In this document: piece after piece, positions 1-6,600 of the stretch
Layout: the number at the start of each line of letters is the position of its first letter
Numbering within the stretch: position 1 is the stretch's first letter
Assembly (NCBI GenBank): GCA_047975265.1
Contig: JBKEDE010000076.1
Location: 1-7,845, forward strand
DNA: 7,845 nucleotides
Direction of reading: 5' to 3'
Source of the DNA: UJ101 sp047975265
Lineage (GTDB): Bacteria; Bacteroidota; Bacteroidia; Flavobacteriales; UJ101
The notes under the pieces: model-generated
The model's database searches: none
What the model saw: only the letters and a program-made list of their open reading frames with translations
What the model was told of the DNA's origin: nothing
Position numbers and translations under genes: made by a program

Positions 1-5
1 CGTTT

Positions 6-584
6 TTATTCAATTTTTGTAAGTTTTACATTTATGGTGTCCTCTAAATTAACCTGAAAAAACAATAAATCTTTGAAATATTTGTCTTGTTGAGTTGGGG
101 TCTCATTAGGAACATAAGCATTTTTAAATAAAATTTTCTGAACTTCCTTTGAAGTTTCTATTTCACTTCCTTTAATTCTATTGTTAGGAATTTCGAATTT
201 TAACTCGTAATTTCCTTTTTTAAATTCTAAATTTTTGAAGTAATAATTTCTTTCCTGCCCACATTTACAAGAAATGTTCATTGTATCTTTTTCTAAAACA
301 AAAGAGTACTTTTTTTGATAGTAATGATTACCTAATGCTTGCCAATCTTGTGTAATAATTGAGAAGTTTCCTTTACTGTTAACTTCTCTATTTTCGGAAG
401 ATTCTACTGCTGTTTTATATGTACCATCTTGGTTATAGACTTTTGCATAAAATTTTGTGAGTATAACATTTTCTTTCTTGAAATTAAAAACTAATACATC
501 TTTGCTTTTTGCATTAATTATTTTTTGTGCAGAGCAAGAAGATAAAGTAAAAATTGTTAAAATAATATAAGCTATTCCTCTCAT
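6..584 (-). CDS. Lipoprotein, candidate immunity partner of the upstream effector
   Basis: This encodes 192 residues of no family I recognise. The N-terminus is a lipoprotein signal: a short hydrophobic stretch (residues 4-14) ends in LSSC, putting the lipid-modified cysteine at residue 17, so the mature protein should be anchored in the cell envelope and face the periplasm. The mature part is rich in Lys, Glu and aromatic residues, and a Cys-x-Cys pair (SCKCG) near the middle could bind metal or form a disulfide. The start codon lies one base after the stop of the 630-residue effector-like gene, with no palindrome between them, so the two share one cassette and are probably translationally coupled. 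That arrangement, effector first and small envelope protein second, is the usual toxin-immunity order. The immunity role is inferred only from position and location. The stop codon at 6-8 is almost at the window edge. Confidence 0.72.
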   Translation of the reverse strand: MRGIAYIILTIFTLSSCSAQKIINAKSKDVLVFNFKKENVILTKFYAKVYNQDGTYKTAVESSENREVNSKGNFSIITQDWQALGNHYYQKKYSFVLEKDTMNISCKCGQERNYYFKNLEFKKGNYELKFEIPNNRIKGSEIETSKEVQKILFKNAYVPNETPTQQDKYFKDLLFFQVNLEDTINVKLTKIE

Positions 585-585
585 T

Positions 586-2478
586 TTATAATGTTTTTAT
601 TGCTTCTGTTAATCCTTTTGTTACAAGGTTTATTAGGTTTTTCATTTTTATTTGGTCTAGATCTTCACCACTTTTTTGTAACATTTCTACATGAAAATGT
701 CCTGTTTGTAAATTTGGTTTTATTTCGGTTCTTAATTTAGCAACTCTATAGAAGATTTCGTTTGAGAGATAGTCACCTCCAGAACCTTCGTTTAATTTTT
801 CATCTATTTTCGGAAAAGTATTGGGAGTATGATTGATGTTATTAAATCTCCAATTAAATTTAATTCCTTGAACTTTTTCAAATTCTTTGGGTAAAGTTGT
901 TTGTATCCATTCATCATTTGATAGAAGAGCTTTTGTTCCGTTTTCTCTTGTAAAGTCCATATTATCATTAAACCCACCTCTACGAGATGTACCAAACATA
1001 TCAATTACATTTTCATTTGGAAGATATTGACTTATTGTGACAATCATATCGACTTTTCCAATGTAAGGTGAAATATATTTTTCAATAACCCCTTCTCCTT
1101 GTCCTGAATTATTTGATTGGTCACTATCAAAATCTGTATAACGAACTGGAACAACCATTGTTTGGATATAAGCTCCTAAATCACTATTATTTGCTAAAGC
1201 CAATGCAATTACTCCCGATGGATTGGATTGCTTTATATTTCCTTTAATTGGATTATCAAACTGATTTAAAATAAACGGGTCGAACCCGGTAATCAAAACT
1301 TTTTTCTTTCCGTTGGCTTTAGAAAAATCAATCTCTGTATAATTTCTGCTTTTTTCTTCAAAAAGTTGGATGACTTCGGCTAATTTACTTGTTTTTGGGA
1401 CAACGGATTTTTCGAAAAATAAGTCTTGCTGTTCTTGTGGTAAAGTTAAAATATCTTTGATGAAAACATATTGTCTTTTTAAGATAACTTGCATTGCAAT
1501 TCTTGCCCAATACAGAGGTCGGTCGTCTAAAACAGCTTTTCGGTCTTTTATTTCTTCTTTCTTTTCTCCTGTTTTTTTGTCCGTAATTGTGAATTTCATA
1601 CTGTGGTCTTGATGTTGCAACACAACATAATCCCACAATTCTTTTGCACTTTTGGAGACTTTTGCTTTTATTTCTTCTATACTTGCTTCTGTATTGTCTT
1701 CACAAAGCCATTCCGAAAAATCATCTACAATGTCTTTTATATCGTCGTTTTCGTCGGCATACTTATCAATATATAAGTTTTCGTAATTTTCTAAAAGGTC
1801 TTTTTCACCTGTGTCGTCTGTTTTAAACAACCCGATTAATTCTTCGTAATTTCGTTTGTATGTGCTTGGTTTCAAGCGCTCTCCTTCTAATGGAAGATAA
1901 ACGCTTTTTGCATCTAAAATTATTTTAGCAAAAAATTCATTTAAATTTGTCTCCTCGATTTCCGTTTGGTGTGTATCGTAATTATACTTTTCAAAATCAT
2001 CGGAATACCAATTTGGATTCAGTATAAAATAAGGAGTTTCGAATATTTCTTCGGGAGTTACTAACCCATTCCAAGAAAAACGTCTTGTGTTTAGAATATC
2101 AAATTTTTGATTTTTACTTTTTGATTTTCCTTGTAAATCGACAATAATCATTTGTCTCTTAGCATTGGAGGTAGAAACTTTGATTTTTAATTTTTGTCCG
2201 TAATAAAAATCTTTGGTATTTTGATTTAAAATTTTACCATCTTCATCTACAAACTCTACTTTTTCGACTTTTGGATGAGCTGTATAAACTTTATCAGGTG
2301 GAACATATTCTCCATAAACTACGCCACCCTCTTTTCCTGATTGGATGATTTGTCCTCCTGCTGTATTTATGATTTCTTTCGCCCAAACCGTATAACTTCC
2401 GCCTGTTTTAATGATGATGCTTCCTCCAACTATTGTAGTCTTGCTTCCTCCCACATAAACTTTTGTTGTTTCCCTCAT
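586..2478 (-). CDS. Effector-like protein: glycine-rich N-terminal module, C15 peptidase-like C-terminus
   Basis: This 630-residue protein has three parts. Residues 1-60 form a glycine-rich module with repeated GG and an ending GGVVYGEYVPP; a related module starts the effector-like protein of cassette 3. Residues 68-115 look like an Ig-like strand-rich domain (KVEKVEFVDEDGK...). The middle, to about residue 385, is charged, helical and unassigned. Residues 390-630 resemble pyroglutamyl peptidase I (family C15): KVLITGFDPF at the start, then NPSGVIAL, VVPVRY, ENVIDMFG with candidate Glu489, DYLSNEIFYRV and HFHVEML. In the family the equivalents are TGFEPFGG, NPS, the catalytic Glu, YLCN and HVP. 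The expected catalytic Cys is Ser572 (codon at 763-765). Ser572 to His596 is 24 residues, the same as Cys144 to His168 in the Bacillus amyloliquefaciens enzyme. There is no signal peptide. The fold call is fairly firm; toxin function and delivery by a contractile injection system are inference. Start 2478 lies about 30 bases inside the cassette. Confidence 0.85.
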   Translation of the reverse strand: MRETTKVYVGGSKTTIVGGSIIIKTGGSYTVWAKEIINTAGGQIIQSGKEGGVVYGEYVPPDKVYTAHPKVEKVEFVDEDGKILNQNTKDFYYGQKLKIKVSTSNAKRQMIIVDLQGKSKSKNQKFDILNTRRFSWNGLVTPEEIFETPYFILNPNWYSDDFEKYNYDTHQTEIEETNLNEFFAKIILDAKSVYLPLEGERLKPSTYKRNYEELIGLFKTDDTGEKDLLENYENLYIDKYADENDDIKDIVDDFSEWLCEDNTEASIEEIKAKVSKSAKELWDYVVLQHQDHSMKFTITDKKTGEKKEEIKDRKAVLDDRPLYWARIAMQVILKRQYVFIKDILTLPQEQQDLFFEKSVVPKTSKLAEVIQLFEEKSRNYTEIDFSKANGKKKVLITGFDPFILNQFDNPIKGNIKQSNPSGVIALALANNSDLGAYIQTMVVPVRYTDFDSDQSNNSGQGEGVIEKYISPYIGKVDMIVTISQYLPNENVIDMFGTSRRGGFNDNMDFTRENGTKALLSNDEWIQTTLPKEFEKVQGIKFNWRFNNINHTPNTFPKIDEKLNEGSGGDYLSNEIFYRVAKLRTEIKPNLQTGHFHVEMLQKSGEDLDQIKMKNLINLVTKGLTEAIKTL

Positions 2479-2500
2479 TTGCGGTGTATTATATTAAAAT

Positions 2501-2637
2501 GTCAGCTAACGGTCTCGGCTATGAATAGTTGCGTGTGTTATCACGGACTTTTGCAAGTACACGACAAGCTGAAAATTCCGCAGGAATTTTCAGGATAAGC
2601 CTGTAATAGCAATTGTTTATAGCCATTGTTACCTGCA
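2501..2637. repeat. attC-like palindromic recombination site A
   Basis: This separates cassette 4 (its stop at 2642) from cassette 5 (its start at 2478). On the + strand the outer ends are GTCAGCTAAC (2501-2510) and GTTACCTGCA (2628-2637). The inner stem is GGCTATGAATAGTTGC (2517-2532) against 2609-2624: 13 of 16 positions are Watson-Crick pairs and the other three are G.T wobbles when the + strand folds. Between outer AAC and stem there are six bases (GGTCTC), against three (ATT) on the other side, an asymmetry like the extrahelical bases of integron attC sites. Inside is a perfect 9-bp hairpin, GAAAATTCC (2571-2579) with GGAATTTTC (2583-2591). No gene is visible in it. Confidence 0.82.
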
Positions 2638-2641
2638 GTTT

Positions 2642-3463
2642 TTATTTTTCTATTAATTTTCCCGTAAATGAGTTTCTTTCTTTATCATACTCTATAATCC
2701 CTTTTTTCTTTTCTCCTTCCTTGTTTCTTAGAAAAACTTCGATTGGTTCTTCAATTTTCTGTCTTTCATTGTAGTAAAAGTTAATGAAATGATAGTTTAG
2801 TAAAAATGAATAACAAAAGAATTCTGTCCATTCATCCATTGAAATTGATTGTACTTCATAACTATTGGGTTTGTAGTTGTGTAAGTTGATTTTTTCATCA
2901 TTTAAACCAAAAGAATAATCTGAATGGGCAAACGCATTTCTAAATTGTGAACGATAACCATTTGTGATTATATCAGCAATTTTCAAGTTTTCACTTTTAA
3001 ATTTATCTCTAAAATTTTCTCTGATTAATTTTTGTTTTGAATCTCTATTTCCTGCATCAGGAATTTCAACATTCCAATCATATTCGTTTTTAATGCACAA
3101 GTCTAAAATTTTCTTTAATTGCTTTAGAAAGTTTTTTGATTCCCAAATATGAGTATACATCATCATTTCTATAGTTAAACTCTCTTTTGAGTCAGACGTA
3201 TTAAATTGGGCAAATGAATATTGGTTTCTGAGATATTTAGTTAGAAAATCAATTCTATGTTCATCAATTAATTGGTCTATATTATTGTCTATTACATAAG
3301 GGTTTATTTGGGTTCCTTCATAATTTTCAATGTAAGCGGCATTGCACAAAAAAAGATAATAATCATTTTCATCTTTTTCATTTTTCTTGGCATACTCAAA
3401 TAGTTCGTGTAATGCGTTTTGGACGGTTTGGTCAATAAATCTAAATTGAGTAATTCTTATCAT
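2642..3463 (-). CDS. Uncharacterised protein with a HEPN-type RNxxxH motif
   Basis: This encodes 273 residues, charged and mostly helical by composition, with no signal peptide or membrane segment, so it is probably cytoplasmic. The one motif I can identify is FRNAFAHSDYSF: Arg175-Asn176-Ala-Phe-Ala-His180 fits the R-N-x3-H (Rx4-6H) signature of HEPN-domain RNases, where Asn after Arg is common. Many HEPN proteins are RNA-cutting toxins or abortive-infection effectors in phage defence, but a motif alone does not show activity, and non-catalytic HEPN proteins exist. The gene is the only one in its cassette (3493 to 2510), with no antitoxin-like partner. The start ATG at 3463 lies about 30 bases inside the 5' cassette edge, and the stop at 2642-2644 is five bases from the attC-like end. 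Confidence 0.68.
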   Translation of the reverse strand: MIRITQFRFIDQTVQNALHELFEYAKKNEKDENDYYLFLCNAAYIENYEGTQINPYVIDNNIDQLIDEHRIDFLTKYLRNQYSFAQFNTSDSKESLTIEMMMYTHIWESKNFLKQLKKILDLCIKNEYDWNVEIPDAGNRDSKQKLIRENFRDKFKSENLKIADIITNGYRSQFRNAFAHSDYSFGLNDEKINLHNYKPNSYEVQSISMDEWTEFFCYSFLLNYHFINFYYNERQKIEEPIEVFLRNKEGEKKKGIIEYDKERNSFTGKLIEK

Positions 3464-3485
3464 TAGGATTCTTTTTGGTCAAATT

Positions 3486-3680
3486 GCAGGTAACGGTTTA
3501 CGTATAAGAGCAGTAGCGGATTTGGAATCGAGTATTTTCGGTTAAGCACAAACATAAGCTACTTGCAATTTTTGTTTTGTAAATTTCGTAAAACAAAATG
3601 AAAATTGCAAGTAGAGACCAAAAAGGCACTAATTTTGAATTAAACACTTAACCCGCTATTGCTTTTATACGATGTTAGCA
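3486..3680. repeat. attC-like palindromic recombination site B, long form
   Basis: This is the longest of the four sites (about 195 bp), between cassettes 3 and 4. On the + strand the ends are GCAGGTAAC (3486-3494) and GTTAGCA (3674-3680). The inner stem CGTATAAGAGCAGTAGCGG (3501-3519) pairs with 3653-3671: 17 of 19 positions are Watson-Crick and two are G.T wobbles on the + strand. The arms between stem and outer core are six and two bases. The interior holds a further 20-bp hairpin, 3561-3580 with 3593-3612, with 18 Watson-Crick pairs, two wobbles and a 12-base loop. This resembles the variable terminal structure of long attC sites. There is no coding sequence in it. Confidence 0.82.
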
Positions 3681-3687
3681 GAAGTTT

Positions 3688-4122
3688 TTATTTCACAGGA
3701 AAAGAATATCTGTAATGTTTTGATTTCAAACTATCTACTGCCTCTTTACTATAAAAGGAGGAAACATCAATTATTAAACTATCAATACAGTTTTTATCTA
3801 CTAACCTTTCGTTAACTCTACTTCTAACAGAATTTATATAATTATCAAGTGATTCTTTTGATTCAGATATAGAATCATTATTTATGTATAAATTCAAATT
3901 TAATTTAGCATTACAACTTTCTATTTCATGCTGTGGAATTGGATAAAAACGTGCATTCCCGCCATTAGTTTCTTTTTGTAAATCATCTTGTAGATTTTTT
4001 AAATCTGATATTTCTATTTCAGGCATTCTTTGAGATGCCTTTGCCATAATAAATGCATAGATGTAAAATCCAATAATAATTATTGCAATAATACTAGCCA
4101 ATATAATAATCCTTCTTTTCAT
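3688..4122 (-). CDS. Small membrane-anchored protein, candidate immunity partner of the lipase-like effector
   Basis: This encodes 144 residues of no recognised family. Residues 1-4 are MKRR, followed by one strongly hydrophobic helix (about residues 5-27, rich in Ile), then a soluble domain of about 115 residues. With positive charge on the N-terminal side, the domain should face the periplasm (N-in, C-out). It contains two cysteines (in ESCNAK and KNCIDS) that could form a disulfide. The start ATG at 4122-4120 overlaps the stop TAA of the upstream lipase-like gene by one base (TAATG), so translation is probably coupled, and both genes are in cassette 3 with no palindrome between them. A periplasm-facing partner encoded right after a putative phospholipase effector fits an immunity protein, but this is inferred from position only. 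Confidence 0.72.
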   Translation of the reverse strand: MKRRIIILASIIAIIIIGFYIYAFIMAKASQRMPEIEISDLKNLQDDLQKETNGGNARFYPIPQHEIESCNAKLNLNLYINNDSISESKESLDNYINSVRSRVNERLVDKNCIDSLIIDVSSFYSKEAVDSLKSKHYRYSFPVK

Positions 4123-5582
4123 TACTTAATTTCAATTAATGGCGGACAATTCGTTATTATGTACTCATTATCTATTCGATAAAACTTAGTTCCATTCTTA
4201 GTTTTTGTTTGATCTTGTCCGGAATAAAATTCTCCCTCATACTCTCCTTGAACCAAGAATGATTTCACTTCTTTTAAGTCGGAAACTTTAATAAAAACAT
4301 TATTCCCATTAGTCCAACCATGTACCCCATCCCAACCTGCTTCTTGATTGTGTACTATTCCCATTTTTGTAACACCTTTTACTCTATGTTCGTTTACGAC
4401 CCAATCTACGATTGCATAATAATTCCCCCATTTTCTAAATTTCGCAAATTTTATTGATGCCAAAATTGGATTATAAACAGAACTAAAATACATATACAGT
4501 AATTGGTAACTAGGAATTTCAGGGTTAACGGAAAATTCGTCTCCCTCATCTGGTGATAATAAGACATGTTCGCCAATTGCAATTCCTTTTTCGTGAAGAT
4601 AATCTATCATTCCTGCTGCATAAGCACCTCCTTCACTATGGGAAACTAAATAAATCTCATTTCCACCTAAGCCATTGGTTATTTCTTCAAAGTTTTCTTC
4701 TGCAAATTTTTTTCCGTTTTCAAATCGACTTTTACCACTTTGATCAAAACCTACTTTTGATGAGCCATCATAATACAAGATATAATTTTTATTTTCTAAC
4801 TCATTGGAATTTAATAATGTATTACGAAGTTTTTGTTTACTTTTTATAGAAATTTCTTTATCAAGGTAATCTATAAAACTATCAGCGATTCCCTGTACCC
4901 AATAAGGTTTTTTAGGTTCAGTAGGTCCAAAATTATCTCCAAAAGGTGTTTTATCTGCAATATTCCATTGTCCGTTTACAAAAATAATTTTTGGAAGTCC
5001 TTTTACCAATAAGTAATCATGGAATTGGATTGGCAGAATTTCTTTTTGCTCTTTGTAAGAACAAGAGAAAAATAGCTCAACATTTTTATCTTCCTCTTGT
5101 GAAGCTAACCAAGAAAAATATTCATTAAGAATTATAGTTTTTACAGCTTTGTTATTTTCGACAATTGCGTATTTTGATTCTTCATATTCTGTCATTGCTT
5201 TTCCATCTGATGAAGGATATAGAGGAACTTGGTCATTTCCGTCATCAGAATCCGATTCTGATTTATGAATGTCATCATCAAAAAGAATCATTTCTATTTT
5301 TTTACCATTTGGAATGTCTTTAGTTTCAACGTGAAATTTTACAGTTTCTCCAATTAATGCTTCTGTAATTTTATTATCGTTTTCGTCTGTCCAATAACCT
5401 TTTAGGATATATTGTCCACCTGTTGTTGGTTCTTGAGGTTCTCCAAAATTAGTTCCACCATCTGCCGTAAAAGAAGATGTTCCTCCTGCTGATATATTAA
5501 AGTCTTCACAATAAACTGTCCATGATTCACACTCAGTAGTACTTTTTCCACCCGTGATTCTGATTATTTTTCCACCTGCCAT
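4122..5582 (-). CDS. Effector-like protein: glycine-rich N-terminal module, lipase-like alpha/beta-hydrolase domain
   Basis: This encodes 486 residues with start ATG at 5582. An in-frame ATG at 5732 exists, but the 50 residues it would add are encoded by the attC-like palindrome, whereas MAGGKIIRITGG begins the module. Residues 1-52 are Gly-rich and end TNFGEPQEP, comparable with GGVVYGEYVPP in cassette 5. An Ig-like segment follows (YILKGYWTDENDNKITEALIG). The C-terminal half looks like an alpha/beta-hydrolase: a strand then VSHSEGGAYAAG, a lipase nucleophile-elbow variant of GxSxG with Ser for the first Gly (Ser316 as nucleophile). Asp345 (LSPDEGD) and His421 (GVHGWTNG) are candidates for the rest of the triad, in the usual Ser-Asp-His order. 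There is no signal peptide. The hydrolase call is good; phospholipid as substrate and delivery into rival bacteria are inference. It is followed by its likely immunity gene. Confidence 0.83.
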   Translation of the reverse strand: MAGGKIIRITGGKSTTECESWTVYCEDFNISAGGTSSFTADGGTNFGEPQEPTTGGQYILKGYWTDENDNKITEALIGETVKFHVETKDIPNGKKIEMILFDDDIHKSESDSDDGNDQVPLYPSSDGKAMTEYEESKYAIVENNKAVKTIILNEYFSWLASQEEDKNVELFFSCSYKEQKEILPIQFHDYLLVKGLPKIIFVNGQWNIADKTPFGDNFGPTEPKKPYWVQGIADSFIDYLDKEISIKSKQKLRNTLLNSNELENKNYILYYDGSSKVGFDQSGKSRFENGKKFAEENFEEITNGLGGNEIYLVSHSEGGAYAAGMIDYLHEKGIAIGEHVLLSPDEGDEFSVNPEIPSYQLLYMYFSSVYNPILASIKFAKFRKWGNYYAIVDWVVNEHRVKGVTKMGIVHNQEAGWDGVHGWTNGNNVFIKVSDLKEVKSFLVQGEYEGEFYSGQDQTKTKNGTKFYRIDNEYIITNCPPLIEIK

Positions 5583-5623
5583 TTTTTTGTGTTTTATTTG
5601 ACGTTTATTTGGTAAAAGGTTTT

Positions 5624-5755
5624 GTACAACGGTTTGCATATGGCTTGTGGCGGTTTCGAAGCACTTTCCTGTCCACCGAAACCAAAGCTGGCTACGGAGC
5701 GATAACCTTGCTGGTAGCCGTTCACCCGCCATAAGCTATATGCGTTGTTACCTGC
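5624..5755. repeat. attC-like palindromic recombination site C
   Basis: This separates cassettes 2 and 3. On the + strand the ends are GTACAAC (5624-5630) and GTTACCTGC (5747-5755). The inner stem GCATATGGCTTGTGGCGG (5636-5653) pairs with 5726-5743: 16 of 18 positions are Watson-Crick and two are G.T wobbles on the + strand. Five bases (GGTTT) separate AAC from the stem on one side and three (GTT) on the other. The interior is richer in GC than the surrounding genes and holds short nested repeats: GGTTTCG with CGAAACC, and GGCTAC with GTAGCC. The left outer end (GTACAAC) is the odd one of the set: it does not match the far end of cassette 3. Confidence 0.82.
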
Positions 5756-5760
5756 TGGCT

Positions 5761-6444
5761 TTATTTTCTTTTATCATTTAATTTCTCTTCAATCTTGTCG
5801 TGAAGATTTGTCTTAATCCACTCATTCATTTTGTCTTTATCTTCTCCGTTCGAAGCGTGCCAAGGACTTTCTTCATTGAACAAAAGTGAATCGGCTTTCA
5901 AGTCATAAAGTGAATGATATAAATTTCCACGTTCAAATACTAAATAGTCGTTTTCGATGAACAATTTGATATTCTCCATATTCTTTGGTCCTTCGTCATA
6001 GTTCCAAAATAATTTTGTCAAAGAAGAATCGGACTTCAGCTTGTCAAGACTTAATCTGTCATCGTTCTTCCAATCGCTTTTGTTCCATTTAATTATATCC
6101 CATTCAACGTCATCAAATCCTGCGATTGTAAAATACAGAACATAAACATTGTCGCCATATTCAATGTGTTGCTGATACAAGTAGTCTTTGAAGAATGACA
6201 TATAAACATCCATCTTAATTTCTGAATATTTCATAAATCCTTCTTCGTTCAATCCCTTAGTTTCTTTGTCTAGGTACTTGTCAGCAATAGTTGTCGAGTC
6301 GAGTAGTATTTTTTGTTCAATAAGTCCATTGAGTTCAAGTTCAGCAATCTGGTCGAAATAGAATTCAACACTTCTGTATTCAAGTTCTTGACTTTGACAA
6401 CTAAGTGTCAAGATTGATAGAATTCCTATGATTAATTGTCTCAT
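5761..6444 (-). CDS. Uncharacterised lipoprotein
   Basis: This encodes 227 residues with start ATG at 6444. An upstream in-frame ATG at 6516 would add 24 residues, but those codons lie in the attC-like site 6462-6595 and would bury the signal peptide, so the inner ATG is chosen. MRQLIIGILSILTLSCQSQE is a lipoprotein signal with the lipidated Cys at residue 16; TLSC is a relaxed lipobox of the kind common in Bacteroidota. The mature protein is acidic and rich in Asp, Tyr, Trp and Lys, with clusters such as DDVEWDIIKWNKSDWKNDD. I do not recognise a family. It is the sole gene of cassette 2, so no partner protein can be assigned. It should be expressed only from upstream promoters reading through the array, as no promoter boxes are apparent in its short leader. 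Confidence 0.78.
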   Translation of the reverse strand: MRQLIIGILSILTLSCQSQELEYRSVEFYFDQIAELELNGLIEQKILLDSTTIADKYLDKETKGLNEEGFMKYSEIKMDVYMSFFKDYLYQQHIEYGDNVYVLYFTIAGFDDVEWDIIKWNKSDWKNDDRLSLDKLKSDSSLTKLFWNYDEGPKNMENIKLFIENDYLVFERGNLYHSLYDLKADSLLFNEESPWHASNGEDKDKMNEWIKTNLHDKIEEKLNDKRK

Positions 6445-6461
6445 TGTCGTTTTTTCAGCTT

Positions 6462-6595
6462 GCAGGTAACGGTTTTGTGTATGGCTCGTTGCGGGAAATC
6501 CGCGAGGATTTTCCACCGTAAAACGAAGATAGCAAATTGCAATGAATTCCGATTAGGAATTCAGCCGCAATGAGCTATACACGTTGTTGGCATTA
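6462..6595. repeat. attC-like palindromic recombination site D
   Basis: This is the first site after the recombinase, between cassettes 1 and 2. On the + strand the ends are GCAGGTAAC (6462-6470) and GTTGGCATTA (6586-6595). The inner stem GTGTATGGCTCGTTGCGG (6477-6494) pairs with 6565-6582: 16 of 18 positions are Watson-Crick and two are G.T wobbles on the + strand. Six bases (GGTTTT) against three (GTT) separate stem from outer core. Inside are a perfect 7-bp hairpin, GAATTCC (6544-6550) with GGAATTC (6556-6562), and a near-perfect one, GGAAATCC (6494-6501) with GGATTTTCC (6506-6514). Confidence 0.84.
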
Positions 6596-6600
6596 GTTTT

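Noticed and set aside
1370..1826. Short open frames on the + strand and in another - frame inside the 630-residue effector gene
   Set aside because: They are shadows of the long gene, with Cys/Phe/Leu-rich low-complexity translations and no start context or family resemblance. The same applies to 804-1004, 2964-3152, 4553-4849 and 7175-7390.
2341..2598. 85-codon + strand frame running from the effector gene into site A
   Set aside because: It is antisense to the effector start and crosses the palindrome; the translation is Cys/Ser-rich with no recognisable signal.
2642..3463. Toxin-antitoxin pair around the HEPN-motif gene
   Set aside because: There is no second gene in the cassette; the bases on both sides belong to attC-like sites.
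5583..5732. 50-residue N-terminal extension of the lipase-like protein starting at 5732
   Set aside because: It is encoded by the attC-like palindrome C and the cassette leader. The conserved-type N-terminal module begins at the ATG at 5582, so the extension is chance reading frame.
6445..6516. 24-residue N-terminal extension of the cassette 2 lipoprotein starting at 6516
   Set aside because: These codons overlap site D, and the extension would place the lipoprotein signal inside the chain. The ATG at 6444 gives a proper signal peptide.
2501..6595. Palindromes read as transcription terminators
   Set aside because: They are 130-195 bp with split inner stems, shared outer cores and G.T strand bias, and they follow two-gene units only at unit edges. 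T-runs next to them mostly belong to codons at gene ends. A partial termination effect cannot be excluded, but it does not explain the conserved ends.
2501..6595. Palindromes read as MITEs or REP elements
   Set aside because: There are no constant terminal inverted repeats or target duplications. The outermost bases vary per unit and match the other end of the same gene unit, which scattered elements would not do.
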